From the NCBI GenBank assembly GCA_002894665.1, contig NCRB01000032.1:1-39800 (forward strand): a DNA stretch of 39,800 nucleotides, read 5' to 3'. The notes under the pieces are model-generated. The model worked only from the letters and a program-made list of their open reading frames with translations. It was not told where the DNA came from and did no database searches. This DNA is from Salinivenus iranica (GTDB lineage Bacteria; Bacteroidota; Rhodothermia; Rhodothermales; Salinibacteraceae). The position numbers and the translations under genes were made by a program. Below, in pieces: positions 1-7,565 of this stretch. Position 1 is the first letter of the stretch; every line of letters starts with the position of its first letter.

Positions 1-3000
1 CCCCGGAGGCGCGCGAGGCGCCCCCCGAGCAGCCGGCCCCGGGCGATGGGGCCGCCCCGCCGCTCCGCCCCGCCTCGGCGCCCTCCGTCGATGAGGACGC
101 GGTCGAGGTGCAGGCCCTTCGCGGCCCGTCGGGCAAGATCGTCGAAAACATGGAGGACAGCCTCGGGATTCCCACGGCGACCTCCGCCCGCACGATGCCC
201 GTAAAGCTGCTCCAGGAAAATCGGGCCCTTCTCAACGACTACCAGAAACAGGTCGGGGGCGAAAAGGTCTCCTTCACCCACCTCATCGCCTACGCGGTGA
301 TTCGGGGACTCCAGAAATTCCCCGACATGAACAGCACCTTCCGGCGCGACGACGAGGGCACGCCCCAGCACGTGAAGCCGGACCAGATCAACCTCGGCCT
401 CGCCATCGACATTGAGCGGCGGGGCAAGCGCACCCTGCTGGTCCCCAACGTCAAGGACGCCGGCAGCCTCAACTTTGCCGAGTTCCTGGGGATCTACAAC
501 GACATCATCGACCGGGCGCGGAACGGCGACCTGGACCTTTCGGACTTCCAGGGCACCACCGCCACCCTCACAAACCCGGGCATGATCGGCACGTCGATGA
601 GCGTGGCGCGGCTGATGCCGGGGCAGGGCGTAATCGTGGGCGCCGGGGCCATCGGCTACCCGCCCGAATACCGGGGCTACGACTCCTCTGTCGTGAGCCA
701 GGCCGGCGTCTCGCCCGTCATGACACTCACCTCCACCTACGACCACCGCGTGATTCAGGGCGCCACCAGCGGCGGCTTCCTCAACTACATCGAGGAGCTG
801 CTGATGGGGCAGCACGACTTCTACAAGGAGGTCTTTTCCGACCTGGGGGTCTCGCACCAGCCCTTCGGCATGGCCCTCGACTCGACCCCCCAACTCGGCC
901 AGCCCGAGCCGCAGGACGAGCTCGACATGACGGAGAAGCAGGCCGCCGTGCTCCAGCTCATCCGGGCCTATCGGGTGCGCGGCCACCTGCAGGCCGACAT
1001 CAACCCGCTCGGCTACGAGTGGCAGTACCACCCCGAGCTCGACCCCGCCACGTACGGCCTCACGGTGTGGGATCTCGACCGCGAGTTCATCACCGGCGGC
1101 CTCGGGGGCGAGGAAAAACTTCCCCTCCGCGAAATCCTGTCCATCCTGCGGAAGGCGTACAGCCACAAGGTGGGCACCGCCTTCATGCACATCTCGGACC
1201 CGGAGGAGAAGTCGTGGGTCCAGAACCGCATTGAGCCGATGCGCGACGCCGAGCCGCCCTCGACCGAGGAGCGGCACCGCATCATGCGGAAGCTGAACGC
1301 GGCGGAGGCGTTCGAGCGCTTCCTGCACACCAAGTACATCGGGCACAAGCGGTTCTCGCTGGAGGGCGCGGAAACGATGATTCCCATCATCGACACGCTC
1401 TTCTCCGACGCGGCGGACGCGGGCGTGGACGACGTGGTGATGGGCATGGCCCACCGCGGCCGCCTCAACGTACTGGCCAACATCATCGGGAAGCCCTACG
1501 AGGAGATCTTCTCCAAATTTGAGGGCAACATCGACCCCAACACTACGCAGGGATCGGGCGATGTCAAGTATCACCTCGGCGCGGAGGGCACCGTCACCTC
1601 GCCGAACGGCAACGAAATCGACGTCACCCTCGCCTCCAACCCCAGCCACCTGGAAGCGGTGAACCCGGTGGTGCAGGGCATGGCGCGCGCCAAGCAGAAC
1701 CTGATGCGCGACCACTACCCCGAGGCCGAGGAGGACGACTACCACGACGCCGTGATGCCCTTCCTCGTCCACGGCGATGCGGCCTTCCCCGGCCAGGGCG
1801 TGGTCGCGGAAACGCTCAACCTCAGCAAGCTGCGCGGCTACACCACCGGCGGCACCGTGCACCTGGTCATCAACAACCAGATCGGCTTCACCACGCCCCC
1901 GGGCGACGCGCGCAGCTCCACCTACGCCACCGACCTCGCGCAGGCCATCGAGGCGCCCATCTTCCACATCAACGGCGACGACCCGGAGGCCTGCGTGCGC
2001 ATTGCGCGGCTGGCGTTCGAGTATCGCCAGCGCTTCAACAAGGACGTGGTGATCGACATGCTGTGCTACCGCGTCCACGGCCACAACGAGGGCGACGAGC
2101 CGACCTTCACGCAGCCGCTGCTCTACGAGAAAATCGAGGAGAAACGCTCCCCGCGGAAGCTCTACACCGAGATGCTGCTGCGCCGCGGCGACATTGAGCC
2201 CGACGAGGCCGAGCAGATGCTCGACGACTACCGCGGGCGGCTGCAGGAGGCCTTCGACCGCACGAAAGACCTCGAAGAAAAGGACGCGGACGAGGCCCTC
2301 GAGAAACGCACCGAGCGGAAGGACGACACGCGCCTCCCCTCCGTCGACACCCGGGCCGACCGCGAGCACCTGGAGCAGGTCGTGGAGGTGCTCACCAACT
2401 TCCCCGACGACTTCAACGTCCACCGCAAGCTCAAGCGGCAGTTCGACAAGCGCGACGATCTGTTCTACGAGCAGGAGCGCATCGACTGGGCGTTCGCCGA
2501 GGCCCTGGCCTTTGGCTCGCTGCTGCAGGAGGGCACGCGGGTCCGCCTCAGCGGGCAGGACTCGCGCCGCGCCACCTTCAGCCAGCGCCACGCCGTGCTC
2601 ATCGACCAGGAGACCGGCGAGGAGTACACGCCGCTCAACAACCTGGCCGACGACCAGGCCCCGCTGCTCATCTACGACAGCCTGCTCTCGGAGTACGCTG
2701 TTCTCGGCTTCGAGTACGGCTACTCGGTAATGGACTCGGACGCCCTCACCTGCTGGGAGGCACAGTTTGGCGACTTTGCGAACGGGGCGCAGATCGTGTG
2801 GGACCAGTTCGTGAGTGCCGCCGAAGAGAAGTGGGGCCAGACCTCCAGCCTCGTGGCGCTCCTGCCGCACGCCTACGAAGGCCAGGGGCCGGAGCACTCC
2901 TCGGCCCGCCTGGAGCGATTCCTGCAGCTCTGCGCCGAGCAGAACATGACCGTCGCCAACTTCTCCACCCCGGCCAACTACTTCCACGCCCTGCGCCGGC

Positions 3001-3524
3001 AGGTGAAGCGCGACACCAAGAAGCCGCTGATCGTCATGACGCCGAAGAGCCTGCTGCGGCACCCGAAGTGCGTGTCGACCCCGCAGGAGCTGACAAAGGG
3101 CGGCGTGCAGGAGGTCCTCCCGGCCGATACCGATCCGGCCGACACCACGCGGCACATTCTCTGTAGCGGCAAGGTGTACTACGACCTCGTGAAGGCGCTG
3201 GAGGAGGACGACCGCCGCGATGAGGTTGCGATCACACGCCTCGAGCAGTTCTATCCGTTTCCGAAGCAGGAGGTGCAGGACGAGCTGGCGCGCTACGCCG
3301 ACGCCGACGAGACGGTGTGGGTGCAGGAAGAGCCGAAAAACATGGGCGCCTGGACGTTTGTCCGCCCGCGGCTCGACGACCTGCTCGAAGCGGTGCACGG
3401 CCCGTGCGAACAGCGCGTGCAGTACGTGGGCCGGCCCGCCAGTGCCAGCCCGGCCACCGGCTCGGCCAAGGTGCACGATCGCGAACAGGAGAACCTGGTG
3501 GAGGACGCCATCGGCGGGGCGTAA
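1..3524 (+). CDS. kgd: Kgd-type 2-oxoglutarate dehydrogenase/decarboxylase (E2-like acyltransferase fused to E1), 5' end outside window
   Basis: The frame is open from base 3 with no start, so the gene begins upstream. The first codons encode an Ala/Pro/Glu-rich linker typical of the lead-in to the acyltransferase domain. Next comes a 2-oxoacid dehydrogenase acyltransferase domain (about 110-830) with the active-site motif DHR at 741-749. A complete E1 component follows: the DLDR-type start region near 1070, the TPP/Mg motif GDAAFPGQG at 1773-1799, NNQIGFTT, and HGHNEGDEP near 2080. The E1 C-terminus ends with EEPKNMGAW near 3335. This E2-E1 order is the one of the mycobacterial Kgd family, which converts 2-oxoglutarate in the TCA cycle and works with lipoamide dehydrogenase and a lipoyl-carrying E2 encoded elsewhere. 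A plain SucA would lack the acyltransferase domain. A strong terminator lies 24 bp after the stop. Confidence 0.95.
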   Translation, partial: PEAREAPPEQPAPGDGAAPPLRPASAPSVDEDAVEVQALRGPSGKIVENMEDSLGIPTATSARTMPVKLLQENRALLNDYQKQVGGEKVSFTHLIAYAVIRGLQKFPDMNSTFRRDDEGTPQHVKPDQINLGLAIDIERRGKRTLLVPNVKDAGSLNFAEFLGIYNDIIDRARNGDLDLSDFQGTTATLTNPGMIGTSMSVARLMPGQGVIVGAGAIGYPPEYRGYDSSVVSQAGVSPVMTLTSTYDHRVIQGATSGGFLNYIEELLMGQHDFYKEVFSDLGVSHQPFGMALDSTPQLGQPEPQDELDMTEKQAAVLQLIRAYRVRGHLQADINPLGYEWQYHPELDPATYGLTVWDLDREFITGGLGGEEKLPLREILSILRKAYSHKVGTAFMHISDPEEKSWVQNRIEPMRDAEPPSTEERHRIMRKLNAAEAFERFLHTKYIGHKRFSLEGAETMIPIIDTLFSDAADAGVDDVVMGMAHRGRLNVLANIIGKPYEEIFSKFEGNIDPNTTQGSGDVKYHLGAEGTVTSPNGNEIDVTLASNPSHLEAVNPVVQGMARAKQNLMRDHYPEAEEDDYHDAVMPFLVHGDAAFPGQGVVAETLNLSKLRGYTTGGTVHLVINNQIGFTTPPGDARSSTYATDLAQAIEAPIFHINGDDPEACVRIARLAFEYRQRFNKDVVIDMLCYRVHGHNEGDEPTFTQPLLYEKIEEKRSPRKLYTEMLLRRGDIEPDEAEQMLDDYRGRLQEAFDRTKDLEEKDADEALEKRTERKDDTRLPSVDTRADREHLEQVVEVLTNFPDDFNVHRKLKRQFDKRDDLFYEQERIDWAFAEALAFGSLLQEGTRVRLSGQDSRRATFSQRHAVLIDQETGEEYTPLNNLADDQAPLLIYDSLLSEYAVLGFEYGYSVMDSDALTCWEAQFGDFANGAQIVWDQFVSAAEEKWGQTSSLVALLPHAYEGQGPEHSSARLERFLQLCAEQNMTVANFSTPANYFHALRRQVKRDTKKPLIVMTPKSLLRHPKCVSTPQELTKGGVQEVLPADTDPADTTRHILCSGKVYYDLVKALEEDDRRDEVAITRLEQFYPFPKQEVQDELARYADADETVWVQEEPKNMGAWTFVRPRLDDLLEAVHGPCEQRVQYVGRPASASPATGSAKVHDREQENLVEDAIGGA

Positions 3525-3547
3525 CTGCTCCCCTCTGTCGAAAACAG

Positions 3548-3588
3548 AACGCCCTCCGCGGCCCATCGGCCGGGGAGGGCGTTTTGTT
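3548..3588 (+). terminator. Intrinsic terminator of kgd
   Basis: A 10-bp perfect stem (3548-3557 with 3574-3583) encloses a GC-rich loop and runs into a T-rich tract. It lies 24 bp after the kgd stop. The other strand also has T's after the stem, so it may serve the convergent oxidoreductase gene as well. Confidence 0.9.
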
Positions 3589-3620
3589 GTTGGGGGCAAC
3601 CGATGCGATCGGCCGGACGG

Positions 3621-4256
3621 TCAGGGCCGAAGGGCATCTGCAATCGGGGTGTCGCCGCCGTACAGCTCAATCGCACGCCCGACGGTCGCCTCGTCTTGGA
3701 GGCACGCAACAACGGCCTGGGCCACATCGGCACGGGGAATGGCGTCGCCGTCCGTCGTCGCCACACGGCCGGTGCCCTCCGCCTCTGTGAGGCGGGTGGG
3801 GCGGAGAATGGTCTCGGCGAGCCCGGACTGGCGCAGGTAGCGGTCGGCAAAATGCTTGGCGACGAGGTACGGCCGGAGCGGCGCCCGCCCCGCCTGCGGA
3901 TTGTCGGCCCCGCGCGAACTGATCATCACAAACCGATCGGCCCCCTCCTGTGCAGCGGCGTCGACCGCCCGCTTCGCCCCCCAGAGGTCGACCATGAGCG
4001 TCTTGTCCCAGCCGGTCCCGCCGCCGGACCCCGCGGTGAACACGACGGCGTCGGCCCCATCCAGCGCCGGCGCGAACGTTTCCTCAAGATCGCCGAGCCG
4101 GGGCTCCGCCCCCGCCTCCCGTATACGCTCGACTTGGTCTTCGGACCGCACCACCCCAATCGGGTCGTACCCGGCCGTGGCCAGCCTCGGAAGGAGCCGT
4201 CGGCCAATTCCGCCGTTGGCCCCGAGAACAGCAACGCGAGAAACGGAATCAGACAT
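3621..4256 (-). CDS. NAD(P)-binding atypical short-chain dehydrogenase (NmrA/YwnB-like)
   Basis: The 211-aa protein has an N-terminal Rossmann nucleotide-binding motif VLGANGGIGRR, an acidic GDLEE segment at the end of the second strand region, AVVFTAGSGGG, and a YLVAKHFAD segment where SDRs carry the catalytic Tyr-x-x-x-Lys. This fits the atypical SDR/NAD(P)H-binding family (PF13460), cytosolic proteins of mostly unknown substrate. An upstream in-frame ATG would add ten residues. I chose the ATG at 4256 because the Rossmann strand follows it directly, as in the family. The gene converges on kgd. The specific reaction cannot be told from sequence. Confidence 0.85.
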   Translation of the reverse strand: MSDSVSRVAVLGANGGIGRRLLPRLATAGYDPIGVVRSEDQVERIREAGAEPRLGDLEETFAPALDGADAVVFTAGSGGGTGWDKTLMVDLWGAKRAVDAAAQEGADRFVMISSRGADNPQAGRAPLRPYLVAKHFADRYLRQSGLAETILRPTRLTEAEGTGRVATTDGDAIPRADVAQAVVACLQDEATVGRAIELYGGDTPIADALRP

Positions 4257-4306
4257 GCATCCGGATGTTGGTTTTGAGACAGACAAAAACTGTCATACAC
4301 GTCCCC

Positions 4307-4343
4307 CCAAAAGAAAAGGGACGGACCCAGTGGGACCGTCCCT
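4307..4343 (-). terminator. Intrinsic terminator of rpsU
   Basis: An 8-bp perfect stem (4317-4324 with 4336-4343) is followed on the minus strand by a tract of T's with one interrupting C. It lies between the rpsU stop and the next minus-strand gene. Confidence 0.85.
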
Positions 4344-4362
4344 GAACCTGAATGACAGTCAG

Positions 4363-4375
4363 CCCCCCCCCCCCC
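4363..4375. repeat. Run of 13 C residues
   Basis: This is an uninterrupted homopolymer in the 3' untranslated part of rpsU, between its stop codon and its terminator. No coding region is affected. Confidence 0.9.
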
Positions 4376-4407
4376 AAGTCGGGGCGCCTGCGATCGTTGG
4401 GCACAGG

Positions 4408-4620
4408 CTACCGACGCTTCCGGTTGTTGCCCCGCTTGCGCTCGCGGTGGCGGCGCCGGCGCGCCTGCTTCTTCTTCATGCGCTTCTCTTCCGACGGCTT
4501 CATGTACGCCATGTTTTCCCGGTACTCCCGCAGAATGCGGCTGCGGTTCACCTGCCGGCGGAAGCGTTTGAGCGCGCGATCGATGTCTTCGTTGTTTCGG
4601 ACTTTAACACCTACGGCCAC
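4408..4620 (-). CDS. rpsU: 30S ribosomal protein S21 (bS21)
   Basis: The 70-aa protein matches bS21: an N-terminal strand with KVRNNEDIDRALKRFRRQ, then YRENMAYMKPSEEK and an extremely basic Lys/Arg C-terminal tail. It is a small-subunit protein that helps initiation by contacting 16S rRNA near the anti-Shine-Dalgarno end. The start codon is GTG. A near-perfect Shine-Dalgarno (AAGGAGGAG at about 4628-4637) lies eight or so bases upstream and decides the start. The gene is monocistronic, with its own terminator. Confidence 0.95.
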   Translation of the reverse strand: MAVGVKVRNNEDIDRALKRFRRQVNRSRILREYRENMAYMKPSEEKRMKKKQARRRRHRERKRGNNRKRR

Positions 4621-4766
4621 AATAGATCTCCTCCTTGAGAAGTCTGGTTCGGGGAATTAGCTTTCGGGCAGTTGCTGCCATGGGCTGGCGACTCCGTAGA
4701 ACGAGACGGGGGGAGGCGTGTTTCTTTTTCGTCATTCCTCTTCGTTTTTGGATCTGCTTCCGCACC

Positions 4767-5372
4767 ATGGCCCCCGTCGATCCCCTCGTCCTCGCCACCC
4801 GCAATCCGGGAAAAGTGGAGGAGCTGCGTGCCCTCCTCTCGGACCTGTCCCTCACCCTGCATCCGTCGAGCTCACTTGACGCCCCGCCCGACGTGGTGGA
4901 GGATGCCGATACGCTCGACGGCAACGCCCGCAAAAAGGCCCGTGCGTTCCACGAACACACCGGCCACGCCGCCCTGGCGGACGACACGGGGCTGGAGGTG
5001 GCCGCGCTCGACGGGGGCCCGGGTGTGCACACCGCCCGCTTCGCCGGACCCAATGCCACGTCGGAGGACAACAAGAAGAAACTCCTGGAGGTGCTGGAGG
5101 GGGCGTCGGACCGGCACGCCCGATTCCGCACCGTCGTGGCACTTGTGGACGCCAACGGCGCCGTGCATACGTTTGAGGGCATCTGCACCGGCACGATCAC
5201 CACCGCTCCACGCGGCGAGGGCGGCTTCGGCTACGATCCGCTCTTCCAGCCTACCGGCTACGAGCACACATTTGCCGAGATGCCTGCCGAGACGAAAAAC
5301 GAAATCAGCCATCGCCGCAGGGCCCTCGACGCCCTCCGCACGTTCCTAAGCGGTGCCACGGACATACCGTAA
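4767..5372 (+). CDS. rdgB: XTP/dITP diphosphatase (non-canonical purine NTP pyrophosphatase, RdgB/HAM1)
   Basis: The 201-aa protein begins with the family signature LVLATRNPGKVEELRALL and contains ADDTGLEVAALDGGPGVHTARFAG, GYDPLFQPTGYEHTFAEM and the C-terminal SHRRRALDAL. These are the nucleotide- and metal-binding motifs of the Ham1/RdgB family. The family hydrolyses dITP, XTP and ITP to the monophosphate and so keeps deaminated purines out of DNA and RNA. I chose the ATG at 4767 because the signature strand starts four residues later. The longer open frame upstream would add an unrelated basic stretch. An intrinsic terminator starts at the stop codon. Confidence 0.95.
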   Translation: MAPVDPLVLATRNPGKVEELRALLSDLSLTLHPSSSLDAPPDVVEDADTLDGNARKKARAFHEHTGHAALADDTGLEVAALDGGPGVHTARFAGPNATSEDNKKKLLEVLEGASDRHARFRTVVALVDANGAVHTFEGICTGTITTAPRGEGGFGYDPLFQPTGYEHTFAEMPAETKNEISHRRRALDALRTFLSGATDIP

Positions 5373-5397
5373 AGGCGTCTCGGCGAGACGCCTTTTT
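5372..5397 (+). terminator. Intrinsic terminator of rdgB
   Basis: A 10-bp perfect stem (5372-5381 with 5385-5394), a 3-nt loop and a run of T's start at the last base of the rdgB stop codon. Confidence 0.92.
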
Positions 5398-5446
5398 CGA
5401 CGCCTCCCTCCCATGCTTTAATTCAACATCCACGCCCTTTTTCCAC

Positions 5447-5902
5447 ATGGTTGCTCTGGTCCAACGCGTCTCCGAAGCATCGGTCGACATCGACGGCGAG
5501 ACTGTTAGCGCAATCGACGACGGCCTGCTCATCCTGCTCGGCGTGCACGAAGACGACACCCGGTCGGAAAGCGAATGGTGTGCCGAGAAGTGCGCACACC
5601 TGCGCGTCTTTCCCGACGCCGAGGGCAAGATGGATGAATCCCTTCTCGACACCGGCGGCGAGGCCCTCGTGGTGCCGCAGTTTACGTTATATGGCGACGT
5701 GACGCGCGGCAACCGCCCCTCGTTCGACGAAGCGGCCCCGCCCGACCACGCCGACCGACTTTACCAGCATTTCGTCGATCAGCTGGCAAACGAATTGGGG
5801 CATGCCGTGCCGACTGGAGAGTTCGGCGCAATGATGGACGTGCACCTCACGAACGACGGCCCCGTCACGCTGTGGGTAGAGCAGCGGGCCAACGATGCAT
5901 AA
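5447..5902 (+). CDS. dtd: D-aminoacyl-tRNA deacylase
   Basis: The 151-aa protein has the usual length and motifs of Dtd: MVALVQRVSEASVDIDG at the start, GLLILLGV, FPDAEGKMD, PQFTLYGD and the C-terminal NDGPVTLWVE. The last contains the Gly-cisPro motif that reads chirality. The enzyme removes D-amino acids (and glycine) mischarged on tRNA. The usual Ser of the SQFTL motif is Pro here, while the Thr is kept. The next gene follows within about 17 bp or overlaps slightly, so the two may be co-transcribed. Confidence 0.94.
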   Translation: MVALVQRVSEASVDIDGETVSAIDDGLLILLGVHEDDTRSESEWCAEKCAHLRVFPDAEGKMDESLLDTGGEALVVPQFTLYGDVTRGNRPSFDEAAPPDHADRLYQHFVDQLANELGHAVPTGEFGAMMDVHLTNDGPVTLWVEQRANDA

Positions 5903-5918
5903 CATTTTCCCTTTCCGA

Positions 5919-7553
5919 ATGGCCTCGCCCTCGCCCGACTACCTCCTCCACAACGCTCGGATCTATACGGTCGACGACGCCCGCCCCACCGCCACCGCGC
6001 TCGCCGTCCGGAACGGGCAATTCGTAGCGGTGGGAGCAACGGAGGATCTTCTGCAACAATATCCGTCGAGCCGCCGCATCGACGCCGAGGGGCGCACTGT
6101 CGTCCCCGGTTTCATCGACGCCCATGCCCACCTGCAGGCCCTGGGACACAGCCTGCGCCGCGCCGACCTGTCCGGCACGACCTCGGCCTCCGAGGTGGTA
6201 GATCGGCTCGTGGCCTTCGCCGAGGATCGCGATCTTCCCGAGGGCGCCTGGCTCCGCGGGCACGGCTGGAACGAAGCAAAATGGACCGATCGGCAGGCCC
6301 CAACCCGGGCGCTCCTGGACGAGGCGTTTCCCCGCCGTCCCGTCTGGCTCACCCGGGCCGATATCCACGCCGGCTGGGCCAACACGGCGGCCCTGGAGGC
6401 CACCATCGGACTCGACCGCCTCGGCACGATGAGCGCCCCGGACGGCAGCGCCATTCGCCGCACCGCCGATGGGGAGCCCACCGGGGTCCTCGTCGACACC
6501 GCGATGGATTTGGTAGAGGATCACCTCCCGCCCCCTACTACCGAACAGCACGAGCGCGCCCTCTCGACGGCCCTCGACCACGCCGCGCAGCGCGGCCTCA
6601 CCGGCCTCCACGACGCCGGCGTCGGCCTCGATACGATGCACCGATTCCGGCGCTTCATCGACGACGACCACTTTCCCCTCCGCGTCTACGCCATGATCGA
6701 CGGGCGCGGGGCCACCTTCGACCACTTCTGCGACCGCGGACCGTACCACGGCCCGAACGACCGGCTTCGGGTGGAGGCCGTTAAGTTTTTTGCCGACGGG
6801 GCCCTCGGCAGCCGCGGGGCCGCCCTCCTGGACGAGTATGCAGACGCCCCAGGCACTCGAGGCTTCCTCCTGCAGTCCCCCAAGGAGCTCCAACACAACG
6901 TGCGGGCCGCCGTCGACTGCGGCTTTCAGGTGTGCACCCACGCCATCGGCGACCGGGCGAATCGGCTCGTGCTGGATGCCTACGCGGCGGCGATGGAGGC
7001 TTCCGAGGCGCCGCTCCGCCGCCCGCGCCTCGAACACGCCCAGATTCTGCATCCGGACGACCGGGCCCGCCTGGCCGGACTCGATGTCATTGCGTCCGTT
7101 CAACCTCTTTTTGCCACCAGCGACAAGGCGTGGGTGGCCGACCGCCTCGAGCCGCAGCGTCTCTCCCGCGCCTATGCCTGGCGCAGCCTCCAGGACGCAG
7201 GCGCCCGACTGGCCTTTGGCTCCGACGCCCCCGTCGAGCCCATCGACCCGATTCGCGGCTTCCACGCCGCGGTCACTCGTCAGGATGCAGCCGGCCAGCC
7301 CTCAGACGGCTGGCGCCCCGAGGAGTGCGTCTCGCGGGAGGCCGCGCTGCACGCCTACACCCAGGGGGCCGCCCACGCGGCCTTCCAGGAAGACCGGGTC
7401 GGCTCCATCACGCCGGGGAAGCTCGCAGACTTCGTGGTGCTGTCGCACGACCTCCTGGAGGTACCGGCCGCCGACCTGCTCGACACAGAAGTCATCGCCA
7501 CCTATCTGGGCGGCCATCCGACCCACGCGACCAGCGACTGGCCCGCCGGATGA
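5919..7553 (+). CDS. Amidohydrolase family 3 protein (YtcJ-like metal-dependent hydrolase)
   Basis: A protein of about 544 aa with the amidohydrolase layout: an N-terminal beta strand region (ARIYTVDDARPTATALAV), then VVPGFIDAHAHLQ with the metal-binding His-x-His. It continues with KFFADGALGSRGA (metal/substrate loop of family 3), CTHAIGDRANRLVLDAY, LEHAQILHPDD and FGSDAPVEPIDPI near the C-terminus, and ends in a second beta strand region with GSITPGKLADFVVL. Substrates of this family vary widely and cannot be read from sequence. An ATG at 5895 is also in frame and would overlap the dtd stop by eight bases. I prefer 5919, where the conserved region starts. It converges with the peptidase gene, 12 bp away. 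Confidence 0.88.
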   Translation: MASPSPDYLLHNARIYTVDDARPTATALAVRNGQFVAVGATEDLLQQYPSSRRIDAEGRTVVPGFIDAHAHLQALGHSLRRADLSGTTSASEVVDRLVAFAEDRDLPEGAWLRGHGWNEAKWTDRQAPTRALLDEAFPRRPVWLTRADIHAGWANTAALEATIGLDRLGTMSAPDGSAIRRTADGEPTGVLVDTAMDLVEDHLPPPTTEQHERALSTALDHAAQRGLTGLHDAGVGLDTMHRFRRFIDDDHFPLRVYAMIDGRGATFDHFCDRGPYHGPNDRLRVEAVKFFADGALGSRGAALLDEYADAPGTRGFLLQSPKELQHNVRAAVDCGFQVCTHAIGDRANRLVLDAYAAAMEASEAPLRRPRLEHAQILHPDDRARLAGLDVIASVQPLFATSDKAWVADRLEPQRLSRAYAWRSLQDAGARLAFGSDAPVEPIDPIRGFHAAVTRQDAAGQPSDGWRPEECVSREAALHAYTQGAAHAAFQEDRVGSITPGKLADFVVLSHDLLEVPAADLLDTEVIATYLGGHPTHATSDWPAG

Positions 7554-7565
7554 CCCCGGGCGTCG

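Noticed and set aside
5865-7265. Minus-strand open frame over the amidohydrolase gene
   Set aside because: Gly/Val/Glu-rich shadow of a well-supported gene, no domain.
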